From Devosia naphthalenivorans (lineage in GTDB: Bacteria; Pseudomonadota; Alphaproteobacteria; Rhizobiales; Devosiaceae): a stretch of 64,000 nucleotides of DNA. The stretch covers positions 1-64,000 of the forward strand of contig NZ_PYVW01000008.1 in NCBI RefSeq assembly GCF_003056355.1, written 5' to 3'. Both the position numbers and the translations under genes were made by a program. This document shows, one piece after another, positions 15,262-23,680 of this stretch. Within the stretch, counting starts at the first letter, position 1; each line of letters opens with the position of its first letter. The notes beneath the pieces are model-generated. The model was given only the letters and a program-made list of their open reading frames with translations. It searched no databases and was not told the origin of the DNA.

Positions 15262-16380
15262 TTAGTTCCCCGTCGTCGTGGTCGTGGAAGCGCCCGGGTT
15301 TGGACGCAACTCCGGCAGCGGCAGATAGGGCAACACGCCCGAGGCTCCCGCACCGGTTTCGATCATGACCTTTTGGGAATCACCCAGAACCTGTTCCATG
15401 GTTTCAAGGAACAGGCGCTTGCGCGTCACTTCCGGAGCATTGACGTATTCGGCGTAGATGGAGTTGAAGCGCGCCGCCTCACCGGTTGCTTCCTGCACGA
15501 CCCGGTTGGTGTAGGCCGCGGCTTCTTCCCGCAGGGCCGCAGCCCGACCACGCGCATCACCCAAAAGGGTGTTGGCATAGGAGCGAGCTTCTTCCTGAAG
15601 CCGTGTTTCGTCCTGACGAGCACGCTGCACTTCATTGAAAGCGTCGATAACTTCCGACGGCGGGCCCGCGTTTTCGATCAGGATCTGGTTGATGCTGACA
15701 CCCAGGCCGTAGCTCTCCAGAATGTCCTGGGTGATGTTCAGCACTTCAATGGAAATGCCTGAACGGTCGTCACTATAAATGTCCTGCGCAGGACGACGGC
15801 CGACAACTTCGCGCATGGCGCTTTCGGCCGCGAACCGAACCATGGCTTCCTGGTCGCGTACGTTGAACAGATATTCGATCGGCTCGTTGATGGCCCAGAA
15901 TACCGAGAATTGCACATTGACGATGTTCTGGTCGCCCGAGAGCATCAGTCCATCGCTGGCGCCGGTATTGCTGCGCTGACCACTGGCATTGGCAGCACCG
16001 ATCTGGGTCTGGTTGACCGTAGTGGTCACGCGCTCGACGGTCTCGATCGGCCAAAGATGGAAATGCAGACCCGGACCCGAGAGTTCGGGCTTGGGCGTAC
16101 CGAACCGCAGCTCGACGCCGACTTCCTGCGGGTTGATCGTGTAGACCGAGTTGAGGCCCCAAAAGGCCACGAGCGCCAGCACACCACCGATGATGGCCCA
16201 GCGTCCCCCGGGGACACCGCCCCGGAACTGGTCCCTGCCGCGATTGAGAATATCTTCGAGGTTGGGCGTGTTTCCACCCCCTGGACGGCGTGGTCCACCC
16301 CCGCCGCCGCCGGGCGCTTGCCCCCAGGGGCCGCCATTATTATTGCGGCCACCTCCGCCTCCGTTACTCTCCCACGGCAT
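15262..16380 (-). CDS. hflK: HflK, FtsH protease modulator
   Basis: HflK is the partner of HflC in the cage regulating FtsH. The 372 residues begin with a Gly/Pro/Asn-rich cytoplasmic stretch (about 1-55). One membrane helix follows (about 61-80, WAIIGGVLALVAFWGL), then the SPFH domain starting NPQEVGVELRFGTP, and a long coiled-coil ending near residue 350. GAAAGGGA precedes the ATG at 16380. It is first of the hflKC pair and lies 60 bases from folA, which is upstream of it on the same strand. Confidence 0.95.
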   Translation of the reverse strand: MPWESNGGGGGRNNNGGPWGQAPGGGGGGPRRPGGGNTPNLEDILNRGRDQFRGGVPGGRWAIIGGVLALVAFWGLNSVYTINPQEVGVELRFGTPKPELSGPGLHFHLWPIETVERVTTTVNQTQIGAANASGQRSNTGASDGLMLSGDQNIVNVQFSVFWAINEPIEYLFNVRDQEAMVRFAAESAMREVVGRRPAQDIYSDDRSGISIEVLNITQDILESYGLGVSINQILIENAGPPSEVIDAFNEVQRARQDETRLQEEARSYANTLLGDARGRAAALREEAAAYTNRVVQEATGEAARFNSIYAEYVNAPEVTRKRLFLETMEQVLGDSQKVMIETGAGASGVLPYLPLPELRPNPGASTTTTTGN

Positions 16381-16440
16381 CGCGTCCCTTTCGGTATAGT
16401 CGTTTCGTTGAGGACTTATATAGGCAAGCGCGCTGCGCGA

Positions 16441-16965
16441 TCAATGCGCGGAAGCTTTACGCCGCTCGTACACTTTGACGCGGTAGGTTGCCTCGTCCTT
16501 GGGACTGGGTTCGACTTCCGGCAAATCTACTACCGCCCACTCCAGCGGATCGATCGGCGGGAAGAGCACATCGCCTTCCGGCGCAAGGTCGATATGGCTG
16601 ATATAGAGCCGGTCGGCCCGGTCCATCAGCTGGCGATATAGATCGCCACCACCGATGACCATGATCTCGTCGACACCGTCGGCTCGCGCGATGTCAGCGG
16701 CCTTTTTCATAGCCTCCTCCACATCCGTGAAGACCAGGACGCCATCCGGCTGATATTCCTGCTGCCGGGTGATGACGATATTGGTGCGGCCAGGCAAGGG
16801 CTTGCCTACAGTTTCATATTGCTTGCGCCCCATGACAATGGGTTTTCCGAGCGTCGTCCGTTTGAAATAGGCAAAGTCGGACGGAATGCGCCAGGGTATA
16901 GTTTGGTGGCTGCCGATCACACCGTTCTCGGCAACCCCGGCGATTATCGCGATCTTGATTGTCAT
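16441..16965 (-). CDS. folA: Dihydrofolate reductase
   Basis: This 174-residue enzyme reduces dihydrofolate to tetrahydrofolate with NADPH, restoring the cofactor oxidised by ThyA upstream. Key residues are W25 and D30 in IPWRIPSDFAYFK, the MGRKQYETVGKPLPGR motif (45-60) and the IGGGDLYRQ nucleotide-binding loop. The frame continues upstream, but the ATG at 16965 overlaps the stop of the GNAT gene in ATGA, so the two are translationally coupled. This is a standard chromosomal form; nothing suggests an acquired trimethoprim-resistance variant. Confidence 0.95.
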   Translation of the reverse strand: MTIKIAIIAGVAENGVIGSHQTIPWRIPSDFAYFKRTTLGKPIVMGRKQYETVGKPLPGRTNIVITRQQEYQPDGVLVFTDVEEAMKKAADIARADGVDEIMVIGGGDLYRQLMDRADRLYISHIDLAPEGDVLFPPIDPLEWAVVDLPEVEPSPKDEATYRVKVYERRKASAH

Positions 16966-17447
16966 GCCGCCCCCAGTTTCTGCAGCGCCGGGCCTTCTAC
17001 GCGGACCTTGGTCCACTCGTCCTGCATCACGCCGCCCTGCGCCTTGTAGAATTCGATGCTCGGCTCGTTCCAGTCGAGCACCCACCATTCAAAGCGCCCC
17101 AGACTTTCCGCTACGCACCGCCGCGCGAGATGAACCAGCAAGGCCTTGCCGATGCCTTTGCCGCGCTTAAACGGATCAACGAACAAATCCTCGAGCCAGA
17201 TGCCGTGACGGCCCTGGAAAGTGGAATAGGTATAGAACCAGAGCGCAAAGCCCACCGGCCTGCCATCCCACTCCGCAATTTCGCAGAAGATTTTTGGATC
17301 GGGGCAGAACAGATCGCGGGCGATATCAGCCGGCGTTGCCTGGGCCTGGTCGCCTAGCTTCTCGTATTCAGCCAGGGCCCTGATGAAATCGACAATCAGG
17401 CCGGCGTCAGAGGCAATGGCAGGTCGGATGGTGAGATCGTTGTTCAT
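16962..17447 (-). CDS. GNAT-family N-acetyltransferase, SSAT-like
   Basis: This is a 161-residue single GNAT domain. The acetyl-CoA pyrophosphate loop is RGKGIGKALL (95-104), and the preceding strand TYSTFQGRHGIWLEDLFV (73-90) is the signature of the spermidine/thialysine acetyltransferase branch. It is likely to acetylate a polyamine or amine. AAAGGA lies 6 bases upstream of the ATG at 17447; the frame's upstream extension runs into repeats. It is coupled to folA by an ATGA overlap and lies between thyA and folA. The substrate is not proven. Confidence 0.88.
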   Translation of the reverse strand: MNNDLTIRPAIASDAGLIVDFIRALAEYEKLGDQAQATPADIARDLFCPDPKIFCEIAEWDGRPVGFALWFYTYSTFQGRHGIWLEDLFVDPFKRGKGIGKALLVHLARRCVAESLGRFEWWVLDWNEPSIEFYKAQGGVMQDEWTKVRVEGPALQKLGAA

Positions 17448-17480
17448 ATGGTCCTTTGAACTTCTTGCCGCCTTGCCCAG

Positions 17481-17559
17481 CGTCATCCCGCTTCACCCGA
17501 CGTCATTCCCGTTTTCCCGACGTCACTCCCAGTCCGCGGCGTCATTCCCAGTTCCCCGG
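17481..17559. repeat. Short tandem array (period 19-20 bp, about 4 copies)
   Basis: Four degenerate tandem units begin CGTCATCCC or CGTCATTCCC at 17481, 17501, 17521 and 17540. The array runs in phase into the left arm of the adjacent R1 palindrome, whose first bases CGTCATTCCCG are the fifth unit. It lies between GNAT and thyA. Confidence 0.85.
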
Positions 17560-17636
17560 CGTCATTCCCGCGAAAGCGGGAATCTCACTTTTGTGCCGAA
17601 GGGAAGTGAGATTCCCGCTTTCGCGGGAATGACGCC
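17558..17636. repeat. R1 palindromic repeat, perfect paired copy
   Basis: Two 33-base arms (17558-17590 and 17604-17636) are perfect reverse complements around a 13-base centre. Each arm is itself a palindrome with core ATTCCCGCGAAAGCGGGAAT (8-bp stem, GAAA loop), so the locus can fold as one long or two short hairpins. This is the REPIN-like form of the dispersed family. Confidence 0.92.
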
Positions 17637-17685
17637 GCGGTTGCTTAGGCGGGAATGAGGCCGGGGCGTTGACTCTCAGCATACC

Positions 17686-18480
17686 CTAAACGGAAACAGC
17701 ACCCTTGATATGCGGATGCGGATCGTAACCTTCGAACTCGAAATCTTCGAAAACAAAATCTTCCAGCCGCGTCACCGCGGGATTTATCCTGAGCGCCGGC
17801 AAAGCCCGTGGCTCCCGCGTCAACTGCAGCTTGGCCTGCTCGAAATGATTGGAATAAAGATGCACATCCCCAAAAGTGTGCACGAAATCGCCAACGCCCA
17901 GACCCGTGACCTGCGCCACCATGTGGGTCAGCAAAGCGTATGACGCGATGTTGAACGGCACCCCCAGAAATGTATCTGCAGAGCGCTGGTAAAGCTGACA
18001 GCTGAGCTTGCCATTGGCGACATAGAACTGGAACAGGCAATGACAGGGCGGCAGCGCCATCTCGTCAACTTCCGCCGGATTCCACGCTGAAACGATGTGG
18101 CGGCGCGAATCCGGCTTGGTCCTGATGGACTCGATCACATTGGCCAACTGGTCGATCTTGCGTCCGTCGGGCGCCGGCCAGCTACGCCATTGCGAACCAT
18201 AGACGGGCCCGAGATCGCCGTTCTCGTCGGCCCACTCGTCCCATATCTTGACGCCGTGCTCCTGCAGCCAGCGCACATTGGTTTCGCCCCGGATAAACCA
18301 GAGCAGTTCGTACACGATCGACTTCAGGTGCAGCTTCTTGGTGGTGAGCAGGGGGAACCCCTGTGCCAGGTCGAACCGCATCTGGTAGCCAAAAAGGCTG
18401 CGCGTGCCCGTACCTGTGCGATCGGACTTGTCGACCCCAGTATCGAGAATGTCGGAGAGGAGCTTGAGATAGGGCTGCAT
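17686..18480 (-). CDS. thyA: Thymidylate synthase (ThyA)
   Basis: ThyA methylates dUMP to dTMP using methylene-tetrahydrofolate and yields dihydrofolate for FolA. The 264 residues are collinear with the classical enzyme. The nucleophile C146 is in [12 protein letters not shown], dUMP-binding Arg residues lie in [12 protein letters not shown], and the C-terminal AV of the closing tail is present. It is first of the thyA-GNAT-folA-hflKC series on the minus strand, with the repeat block between it and the GNAT gene. The gene upstream is the divergent tmRNA. Confidence 0.97.
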   Translation of the reverse strand: MQPYLKLLSDILDTGVDKSDRTGTGTRSLFGYQMRFDLAQGFPLLTTKKLHLKSIVYELLWFIRGETNVRWLQEHGVKIWDEWADENGDLGPVYGSQWRSWPAPDGRKIDQLANVIESIRTKPDSRRHIVSAWNPAEVDEMALPPCHCLFQFYVANGKLSCQLYQRSADTFLGVPFNIASYALLTHMVAQVTGLGVGDFVHTFGDVHLYSNHFEQAKLQLTREPRALPALRINPAVTRLEDFVFEDFEFEGYDPHPHIKGAVSV

Positions 18481-18557
18481 GATCCCATGTGTAGTTCGAT
18501 TCGGTCGCTTCAGCCGCCATTTGCGCAGTTTTCCGCCAATTTTTCCCGCCGGGCCAT

Positions 18558-18586
18558 TTGCATCAGGCTTCGCGGCGCCTATATAG
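18558..18586 (+). promoter_or_regulatory. Probable promoter of ssrA
   Basis: TTGCAT (18558-18563) and TATATA (18580-18585) are spaced by 16 bases, with a start expected near 18592, just before the tmRNA acceptor piece. The -10 is good and the -35 weak. Confidence 0.45.
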
Positions 18587-18591
18587 GGAGG

Positions 18592-18912
18592 GCTCGCAAG
18601 AGCTATGGCGATAAACTGTCATCGTAATAAACCTTTCGGACCCGGGGGCAGTACCCGGCGCCTCCACCATCTCCCCGGATCATCCGGGCAGCCAATGGGG
18701 GCGAAACAGGATCGACGAGGGCGTAAAGGGTGTGCTTTTGCTCGGTGAGGTACCACCGTTATCGGTCCGAAACTTATAGTTGCAAATGACAACCATAAGG
18801 CTCCAGTCGCTCTCGCTGCGTAAGCAGTGCTAGCATTGGGAAATTAAGTCCTCCAGCCCTAGCCGGCTGACAGGCGGGGTCCGCAGGCACCTGGCAACAG
18901 AAGCCTGCACCT
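18592..18912 (+). ncRNA. ssrA: tmRNA gene, circularly permuted two-piece form
   Basis: tmRNA frees stalled ribosomes and adds a degradation tag. The order is permuted, as in alphaproteobacteria. An acceptor piece comes first, ending in a T-arm-like segment and CGCCTCC-A-CCA at 18669. An intervening segment to be excised follows (18670-18696). The coding piece then starts at GGGGGCGAAACAGGATCGAC (18697). GGGGGCG pairs with CGCCTCC over 7 bp (one G-U) to make the acceptor stem. The tag frame is GCA at 18782 to TAA at 18821-18823 and encodes ANDNHKAPVALAA, ending in the ALAA signal read by ClpX and SspB. The 5' end is estimated from the promoter and the 3' end from the last hairpin (18883-18908). 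Confidence 0.92.
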
Positions 18913-19022
18913 TCCCTCTTCAAACTTGCTTGCCAAAGCCCCTTTCTCCTTGAATTCTCATGGAACGTGAGGCTGATATGGGCCGTTCGGGATTCGTTTT
19001 TCTCAGCACCGGAAGGGTGACC

Positions 19023-19511
19023 ATGGCCGAAGACCATATGCGCTACGACATTCTCGCTCAGGAAGCCCTGCGCGGCGTTGTGCGCAAGGTGTTGTCCGAA
19101 GTCGCCAAGACCGGCCTGCCGGGCGAGCATCACTTCTTCATATCCTTTGCCACGCGCGCTCCGGGTGTGCGCTTGAGCGAGAAACTGCTCGGCCAGTATG
19201 ACAAGGAAATGACGATCGTCATCCAGAACCAGTATTGGGACCTCAAGGTCAACGAGACCGGCTTCGAGGTTGGCCTGTCCTTCGACGGCATTCCGGAAAC
19301 GCTGGTCATACCGTTCTCGGCCGTAAAGGGCTTTTTTGATCCATCCGTCCAGTTCGGGTTGCAGTTCGACCCGGCGACAGCGCCGGGCGCATCGGCAGCC
19401 GAGGCGGAGGCGGATGATGCGGTGAACGCAGCAGCTGCTACACCCGCGACCGAAGGCGAAAAACCGGGCGAAAAGGTTGTGAGCCTCGACGCCTTCCGCA
19501 AGAAACCCTGA
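19023..19511 (+). CDS. sspB: SspB, ClpXP adaptor for ssrA-tagged proteins
   Basis: SspB binds the ssrA tag and tethers tagged proteins to the ClpX unfoldase, raising degradation efficiency. The 162 residues show the alphaproteobacterial SspB core (RYDILAQEALRGVVRKVL, GLPGEHHFFISF, PFSAVKGFFDPSVQFGLQF). A linker of about 40 Ala/Glu-rich residues follows, then a basic tail VVSLDAFRKKP that matches the ClpX-binding XB motif. The ATG at 19023 has GGAAGG about 8 bases upstream; the in-frame ATG at 18960 is too close to ssrA. It lies about 110 bases downstream of the tmRNA gene whose tag it reads. Confidence 0.93.
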   Translation: MAEDHMRYDILAQEALRGVVRKVLSEVAKTGLPGEHHFFISFATRAPGVRLSEKLLGQYDKEMTIVIQNQYWDLKVNETGFEVGLSFDGIPETLVIPFSAVKGFFDPSVQFGLQFDPATAPGASAAEAEADDAVNAAAATPATEGEKPGEKVVSLDAFRKKP

Positions 19512-19521
19512 TAGTTCGCTG

Positions 19522-19749
19522 ATGGAAAAGCGATCCTTGTCGATCGCCGGACACCGCACATCCATAGCGCTCGAACCGCAATTCTGGGCGGCGCTTGAAA
19601 CTATGGCGAGCCAATCGGGGCAAACCATGGCTGCCCTGATCCGCAGCATCGATGAGAGCCGGGAAACCACAAACCTGTCGTCCGCCGCGCGGCTCGCCGT
19701 CCTTGCCTGGTATCAAGGCCAGATGGAACGAACTAAAACGGCTGATTGA
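19522..19749 (+). CDS. Ribbon-helix-helix domain protein
   Basis: This is a 75-residue protein. The segment RSLSIAGHRTSIALEPQFWAAL matches the RHH_4 family, with a beta-ribbon then helix-turn-helix-like dimer fold, and the SQSGQTMAALIRSID and NLSSAARLAVL segments are also characteristic. It is probably a DNA-binding dimer. It starts 10 bases after the sspB stop, suggesting co-transcription, and its 3' end overlaps the convergent AsmA gene by 17 bases. The regulatory target is unknown. Confidence 0.82.
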   Translation: MEKRSLSIAGHRTSIALEPQFWAALETMASQSGQTMAALIRSIDESRETTNLSSAARLAVLAWYQGQMERTKTAD

Positions 19750-22700
19750 CAGCGTTCCCCAAGGGCAGGTTGACCATCGGCTGAAATCCGAGATTCAAAG
19801 GCTCCGCAGACGGTGGACTGGGGGCGACTGGCGTCTGCTGTTGCAGCTGCAGCTCGCGCGCCAGACGTTCTTCCTCAAGGCGCTGTGCTTCGGCCTCCGT
19901 TTCCGCTTGCTGTCGTGCGGCCTCTTCGGCTGCCAGGCGTTCGGCTTCCGCTGCGGCGCGCTGACGTTGCTGCTCGATCAGCCGGTTTCGCTCTTCGGCT
20001 GCAGCCCTTTGGCGCTCGGCATCTTCGGCCCTCAAGGTCTCCAATCTATCCACCTCGATCTCGTTGGCACGCACCTGAATGGCAGCAACCATTTCCGCAA
20101 GATCCAGCGCTACGTCCGGCACCAAAAGAGTACCCGCGATACGCGTGATGATCCGCGCGGTGTCGTTGCGCACCAGCCCGTCGGGATCATCGAACCCCAG
20201 CGGCGTAAGCACGAAACTGCCGTCGAGCCCGAGACTGGGCAGTGCAAGGCTGATATCGCCGGCCAGCCGCCCGCCATTTCCTTCCACGATAAAATTGGTC
20301 ATTCGGGCCACGCCGCCTGCAACCGTGAAGGTTCCCGAAGCCGATGGTGAAGCGAAGCTGCCCTGTCCTAGCGACAGGCCAACAAGCGTACCGATCGTAT
20401 CCGCTTCCGTTTCCAGAACATCCTCTAGCCCGGCAATGTCGGGGAACACGCGAGGCGAAAGCCCGTTCACCGCAAAATCCGAAATGGTGAAGCTGCCTTC
20501 GCCGGCGAGTACGTCGACCGCCTCGGCCAGGCTTGCTCCCGTTGCTTCGAACTGCACGCCTGCATCGAGGATGCCGCTCATCGAGGCGCTGATAGCACCG
20601 GGCGCCAGCGCATTGATCGCGGCGTTCACAACGCCCAGCCGTCCGTCGATGGTCTTTTCGCTAAGCGGACCAGCGCAGCAAACGGTCAAATCGAGATTGA
20701 TCGAGCCGTCTCCCAGCGCTGCTTCGAAGCGCCCCAGGCGGAACCTGGTTTCGTCCCAGCTGAGCTCGAAACTGGTAGCGCCCAGCTTCGGCGTACCGCC
20801 AGCGGTGAGTGAACTGGCACCCACCGTTACGGTGCCGCGCGTTTGGCGAGCGTCCCGGCCAATGGTGATCGGCCCCTCCGACCAAACAGAAGCCCCCGGC
20901 ACCAGTGCCGCAGGACCAAACAGCGTCGCCGCGAGACCCTCCACCGAAACCGTATCTATCGTCAACGCGCCAGCCACCGCTGCAGTATCGCCGGTGCGGG
21001 ACAGCGAAAGCTCCCCGGAAAAACCCGTTTCGCCGGACGTTCCGGCGATGCCGGTCAACCGCGCCAGCCGCTCACCCTCGAAATGCAGATCCGCCGCGGC
21101 ATTGGCGTGAGGGAGGCCCAAGCCACGCGCGCCAACGATCTGCGCTAGCGCCCCGACATCCAGCAGATTGACGTTGAGCCGCCCGGTGCCTTGCAGTTCA
21201 CCCTCCGCCGATTGCAGCAACTCGCCAGCAAACCCGACGCTTTCGTCCCCCGAACTGGCGTTGATCGAACCACTCAGCCCTTCCGCGGGCGTGCCTTGCA
21301 AGCTCGTGGCCACCAGCACGCCCTCGTCCTGAAAAATTTCCGCGTCGCCAAAACCCACTTGACGCGTCAGGGCGGCTGGGTCTTCTCCCTCCAGGGAGGC
21401 AGTCAATCGCAAGGCAGTGGAAGACCAGGCGGCGATGCCACCATCCAACTCGGCCCGCAGGTGCATATTGCCGGCGCCAAGCGGCCCCCGCACCGTCAGG
21501 ACCTGCTGGCCCCCGTCCGCAGGTGCCGTCAAATCGACCGTCAGGTCGGCAGGCATCGAAGGCGCCAAGGCCGTTCGCCAGCCTTCGGGCACACGCAGGA
21601 ACTCATAGATCGCGGTGAGTGCCGGAGCTGCGGCGTCGGAAACAGCAAGGCGCCCCGAGCCCGATACCTGCGACGCCTCCATCGTGCCGCCAAGGCTGAG
21701 CGCGGCATCAAAACTTGCTCCACCCCAATCGGCCGCAGCCAACCGTTCCACCTCGACGCGGCCGGGGCCCCACTGCCCCTCGGCCACCAGATCAGTGCCA
21801 TCCTGCCCAAGGACGCGCGCGCTCTCACTGGTGAGCGAAAAACTTCCGTCAGGAAAGCTGATCCCGAACGCGGGCCCCGCCGCGATGTCAGGCAGCAGGG
21901 CCGCAAGCAGCGCACTGCCCTCTGCACCCAAAACGTCGAAATGGGCTACCAGGTCGAGCCGTTTTTCATTGGCGAACCCCAGCCGAAGCTCCACCGCATG
22001 CGTCCCGCCGGCCAGTGTCAGCATGCCGTTGTTGAGACCTATCGCGTCGCTCCCCAGCAGCACTTCGCCCTCAAGCTGCCCGGGCTGGTTGAACAGCACA
22101 TTGGCCTCGTCAGGCTTGCGCCAGATCTGCGCCAGAGCGTCAAGCCTCTCGCTGTTGACCGAGAAGCGGCCGTTGAACGCCGCGGCATCGTTTTCATTGG
22201 CCAGTCGCCCACTGGCGCGTAGCTCGGTGTTGCCCGGCAATTGGGCGATGAACTGTTCCACCTGCCAGGCGCTGCCGTCCGTATTGGCGTCCACCCGGAC
22301 ATCCCGCAAGGCGACGCCGCGCAGGCCGATCTCCGCCAGATCTATGCCCACGCGCCCTTCCATGGGCGGAACGAGCGGGGCCGGCAATTCGCCAAGCATC
22401 CGCACCAGCTCATAAGGCTGGGTTGCCGCATCCTCGTTCGCGTCGCGCGGCGGCAGGCTGAACACGCCGCCCGATATGACCGCGTCAAAGCTCCGGCGGC
22501 TGCCCAGTTGGATGCTGGCGGCGCCAGTCAGGCGGGTTCCTGCCCGGTTTTCGTCCGGCTGCAGGGTATATCCCGACAGCACGATCCGGTCAGTCGACCC
22601 ACTCACCTTGCTTTCCAGCACCAGATCGCCCCGGATATCGTCGGCGACATCGCTGGCCGGCGGCTCCTGGCGGTAAACCATCGTGCCATCGAACTTGGGC

Positions 22701-23374
22701 GCCATGCCCGGCGTGAGCACGCCCTCGGCGCTCAGGGAATATGCCTCGCCCGTCAGGGTCGCCGTGGCTCGAGTGTTGCCGGCGCTGTCCATGGCAGCGG
22801 AGTTGAACCGGACGCCATAGCGCCCATCGCGATACACGGCCGAGCCTTGAAACTGGAACGGACCTGCAAAGCTCGTGATCTTGAGCTCGCCATCCACATC
22901 ATTGGCCACGAAGTTTTCACCCGACCGGCGGTCCATCAACCGCAGGGTTGCGTCTTCGATGCTCGCCTGGCTCAATGCCACCGAGCCGCTGCTGGCAAGC
23001 GTGACGCCACTACCGAAGAAGCCGCTCTCGTCCAGCGTAAAATCGACAACCGGCGCCACCAGCACCAGCTTGGTCACATTGTAGTTGTCGCGCAGAAAGT
23101 CCAGCAACGAGAACTCCGCCTCGATACGGTCGACCGTCGCGGCAGGCTCCTCGGGCGAGCCGACCAGCACATCGGCAAGTTGGAGGCGTGGCTGTGGCAG
23201 AAGCGAAAAATCTATCTCGCCGCGGATGGTGACCGGCGTACCCAACATGCTGGTCGCAAGTTCTTCCATGCGGCTGCGATAATCGCCCCAGTGAATAAAG
23301 CGCGGTGCGACAAAGGCACCAGCGAGCACTATGATCGCAAGCAAGCCGATAATGATGTAGATGCGATTGAGCAC
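19733..23374 (-). CDS. AsmA-family envelope protein, very large
   Basis: This is a 1213-residue protein anchored by an N-terminal membrane helix (about 5-26, IIIGLLAIIVLAGAFV). It is followed by the AsmA N-domain (FIHWGDYRSRMEELATSMLG, then PQPRLQLADVLVG) and a long periplasmic beta-rich part that ends in an AsmA_2 domain. The family forms bridge-like lipid-transfer or outer-membrane homeostasis proteins. The last about 110 residues are an Arg/Glu/Gln/Ala-rich coiled coil plus a Pro-rich tail, an unusual C-terminal addition. GTG is the start at 23374. No partner gene is adjacent, and function is inferred only at family level. Confidence 0.88.
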   Translation of the reverse strand: MLNRIYIIIGLLAIIVLAGAFVAPRFIHWGDYRSRMEELATSMLGTPVTIRGEIDFSLLPQPRLQLADVLVGSPEEPAATVDRIEAEFSLLDFLRDNYNVTKLVLVAPVVDFTLDESGFFGSGVTLASSGSVALSQASIEDATLRLMDRRSGENFVANDVDGELKITSFAGPFQFQGSAVYRDGRYGVRFNSAAMDSAGNTRATATLTGEAYSLSAEGVLTPGMAPKFDGTMVYRQEPPASDVADDIRGDLVLESKVSGSTDRIVLSGYTLQPDENRAGTRLTGAASIQLGSRRSFDAVISGGVFSLPPRDANEDAATQPYELVRMLGELPAPLVPPMEGRVGIDLAEIGLRGVALRDVRVDANTDGSAWQVEQFIAQLPGNTELRASGRLANENDAAAFNGRFSVNSERLDALAQIWRKPDEANVLFNQPGQLEGEVLLGSDAIGLNNGMLTLAGGTHAVELRLGFANEKRLDLVAHFDVLGAEGSALLAALLPDIAAGPAFGISFPDGSFSLTSESARVLGQDGTDLVAEGQWGPGRVEVERLAAADWGGASFDAALSLGGTMEASQVSGSGRLAVSDAAAPALTAIYEFLRVPEGWRTALAPSMPADLTVDLTAPADGGQQVLTVRGPLGAGNMHLRAELDGGIAAWSSTALRLTASLEGEDPAALTRQVGFGDAEIFQDEGVLVATSLQGTPAEGLSGSINASSGDESVGFAGELLQSAEGELQGTGRLNVNLLDVGALAQIVGARGLGLPHANAAADLHFEGERLARLTGIAGTSGETGFSGELSLSRTGDTAAVAGALTIDTVSVEGLAATLFGPAALVPGASVWSEGPITIGRDARQTRGTVTVGASSLTAGGTPKLGATSFELSWDETRFRLGRFEAALGDGSINLDLTVCCAGPLSEKTIDGRLGVVNAAINALAPGAISASMSGILDAGVQFEATGASLAEAVDVLAGEGSFTISDFAVNGLSPRVFPDIAGLEDVLETEADTIGTLVGLSLGQGSFASPSASGTFTVAGGVARMTNFIVEGNGGRLAGDISLALPSLGLDGSFVLTPLGFDDPDGLVRNDTARIITRIAGTLLVPDVALDLAEMVAAIQVRANEIEVDRLETLRAEDAERQRAAAEERNRLIEQQRQRAAAEAERLAAEEAARQQAETEAEAQRLEEERLARELQLQQQTPVAPSPPSAEPLNLGFQPMVNLPLGNAVNQPF

Positions 23375-23680
23375 TTGGGCGCGGCCATCCGTATTCTTGG
23401 CGCGGAGTTTAGGCTAGCGGCGGCTCCACGCAACCCCGCCGCCACCCCAATACACGCCAAGACCTTGGCACTGGAAGGGCTTGCGGATCACTCCTGCATC
23501 ATTGCGGCGGTTGGTATTTGCCTCAAATCAGCCCGAACGCCGGCTTAACTGGCTCCGGCAGCCTGCCCGACTTCTATACATCGCCCTGGTCAGTCCCTAT
23601 ATTGCGGGCAGAACAAAACAAGATTCGTCAATGCCCGCGCTGCCCTGCCCGCCCCGGCTGCAGCGATGGAAAGGCCATAG
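23375..23680. other. 306-bp intergenic region
   Basis: This lies between the divergent AsmA and uvrD genes. No ORF, RNA or repeat is supported. CTATATTG near 23598-23605 is a possible -10 for uvrD, and GAAC-N7-GATT at 23611-23625 is an imperfect LexA-like pattern. Confidence 0.4.

Noticed and set aside
17481..17636. CRISPR array
   Set aside because: Units are 19-20 bp, degenerate and head to tail without unique spacers, and no cas gene is present.
23611..23625. LexA-like box before uvrD
   Set aside because: GAAC-N7-GATT has the second half mismatched relative to the alphaproteobacterial GAAC-N7-GAAC consensus.
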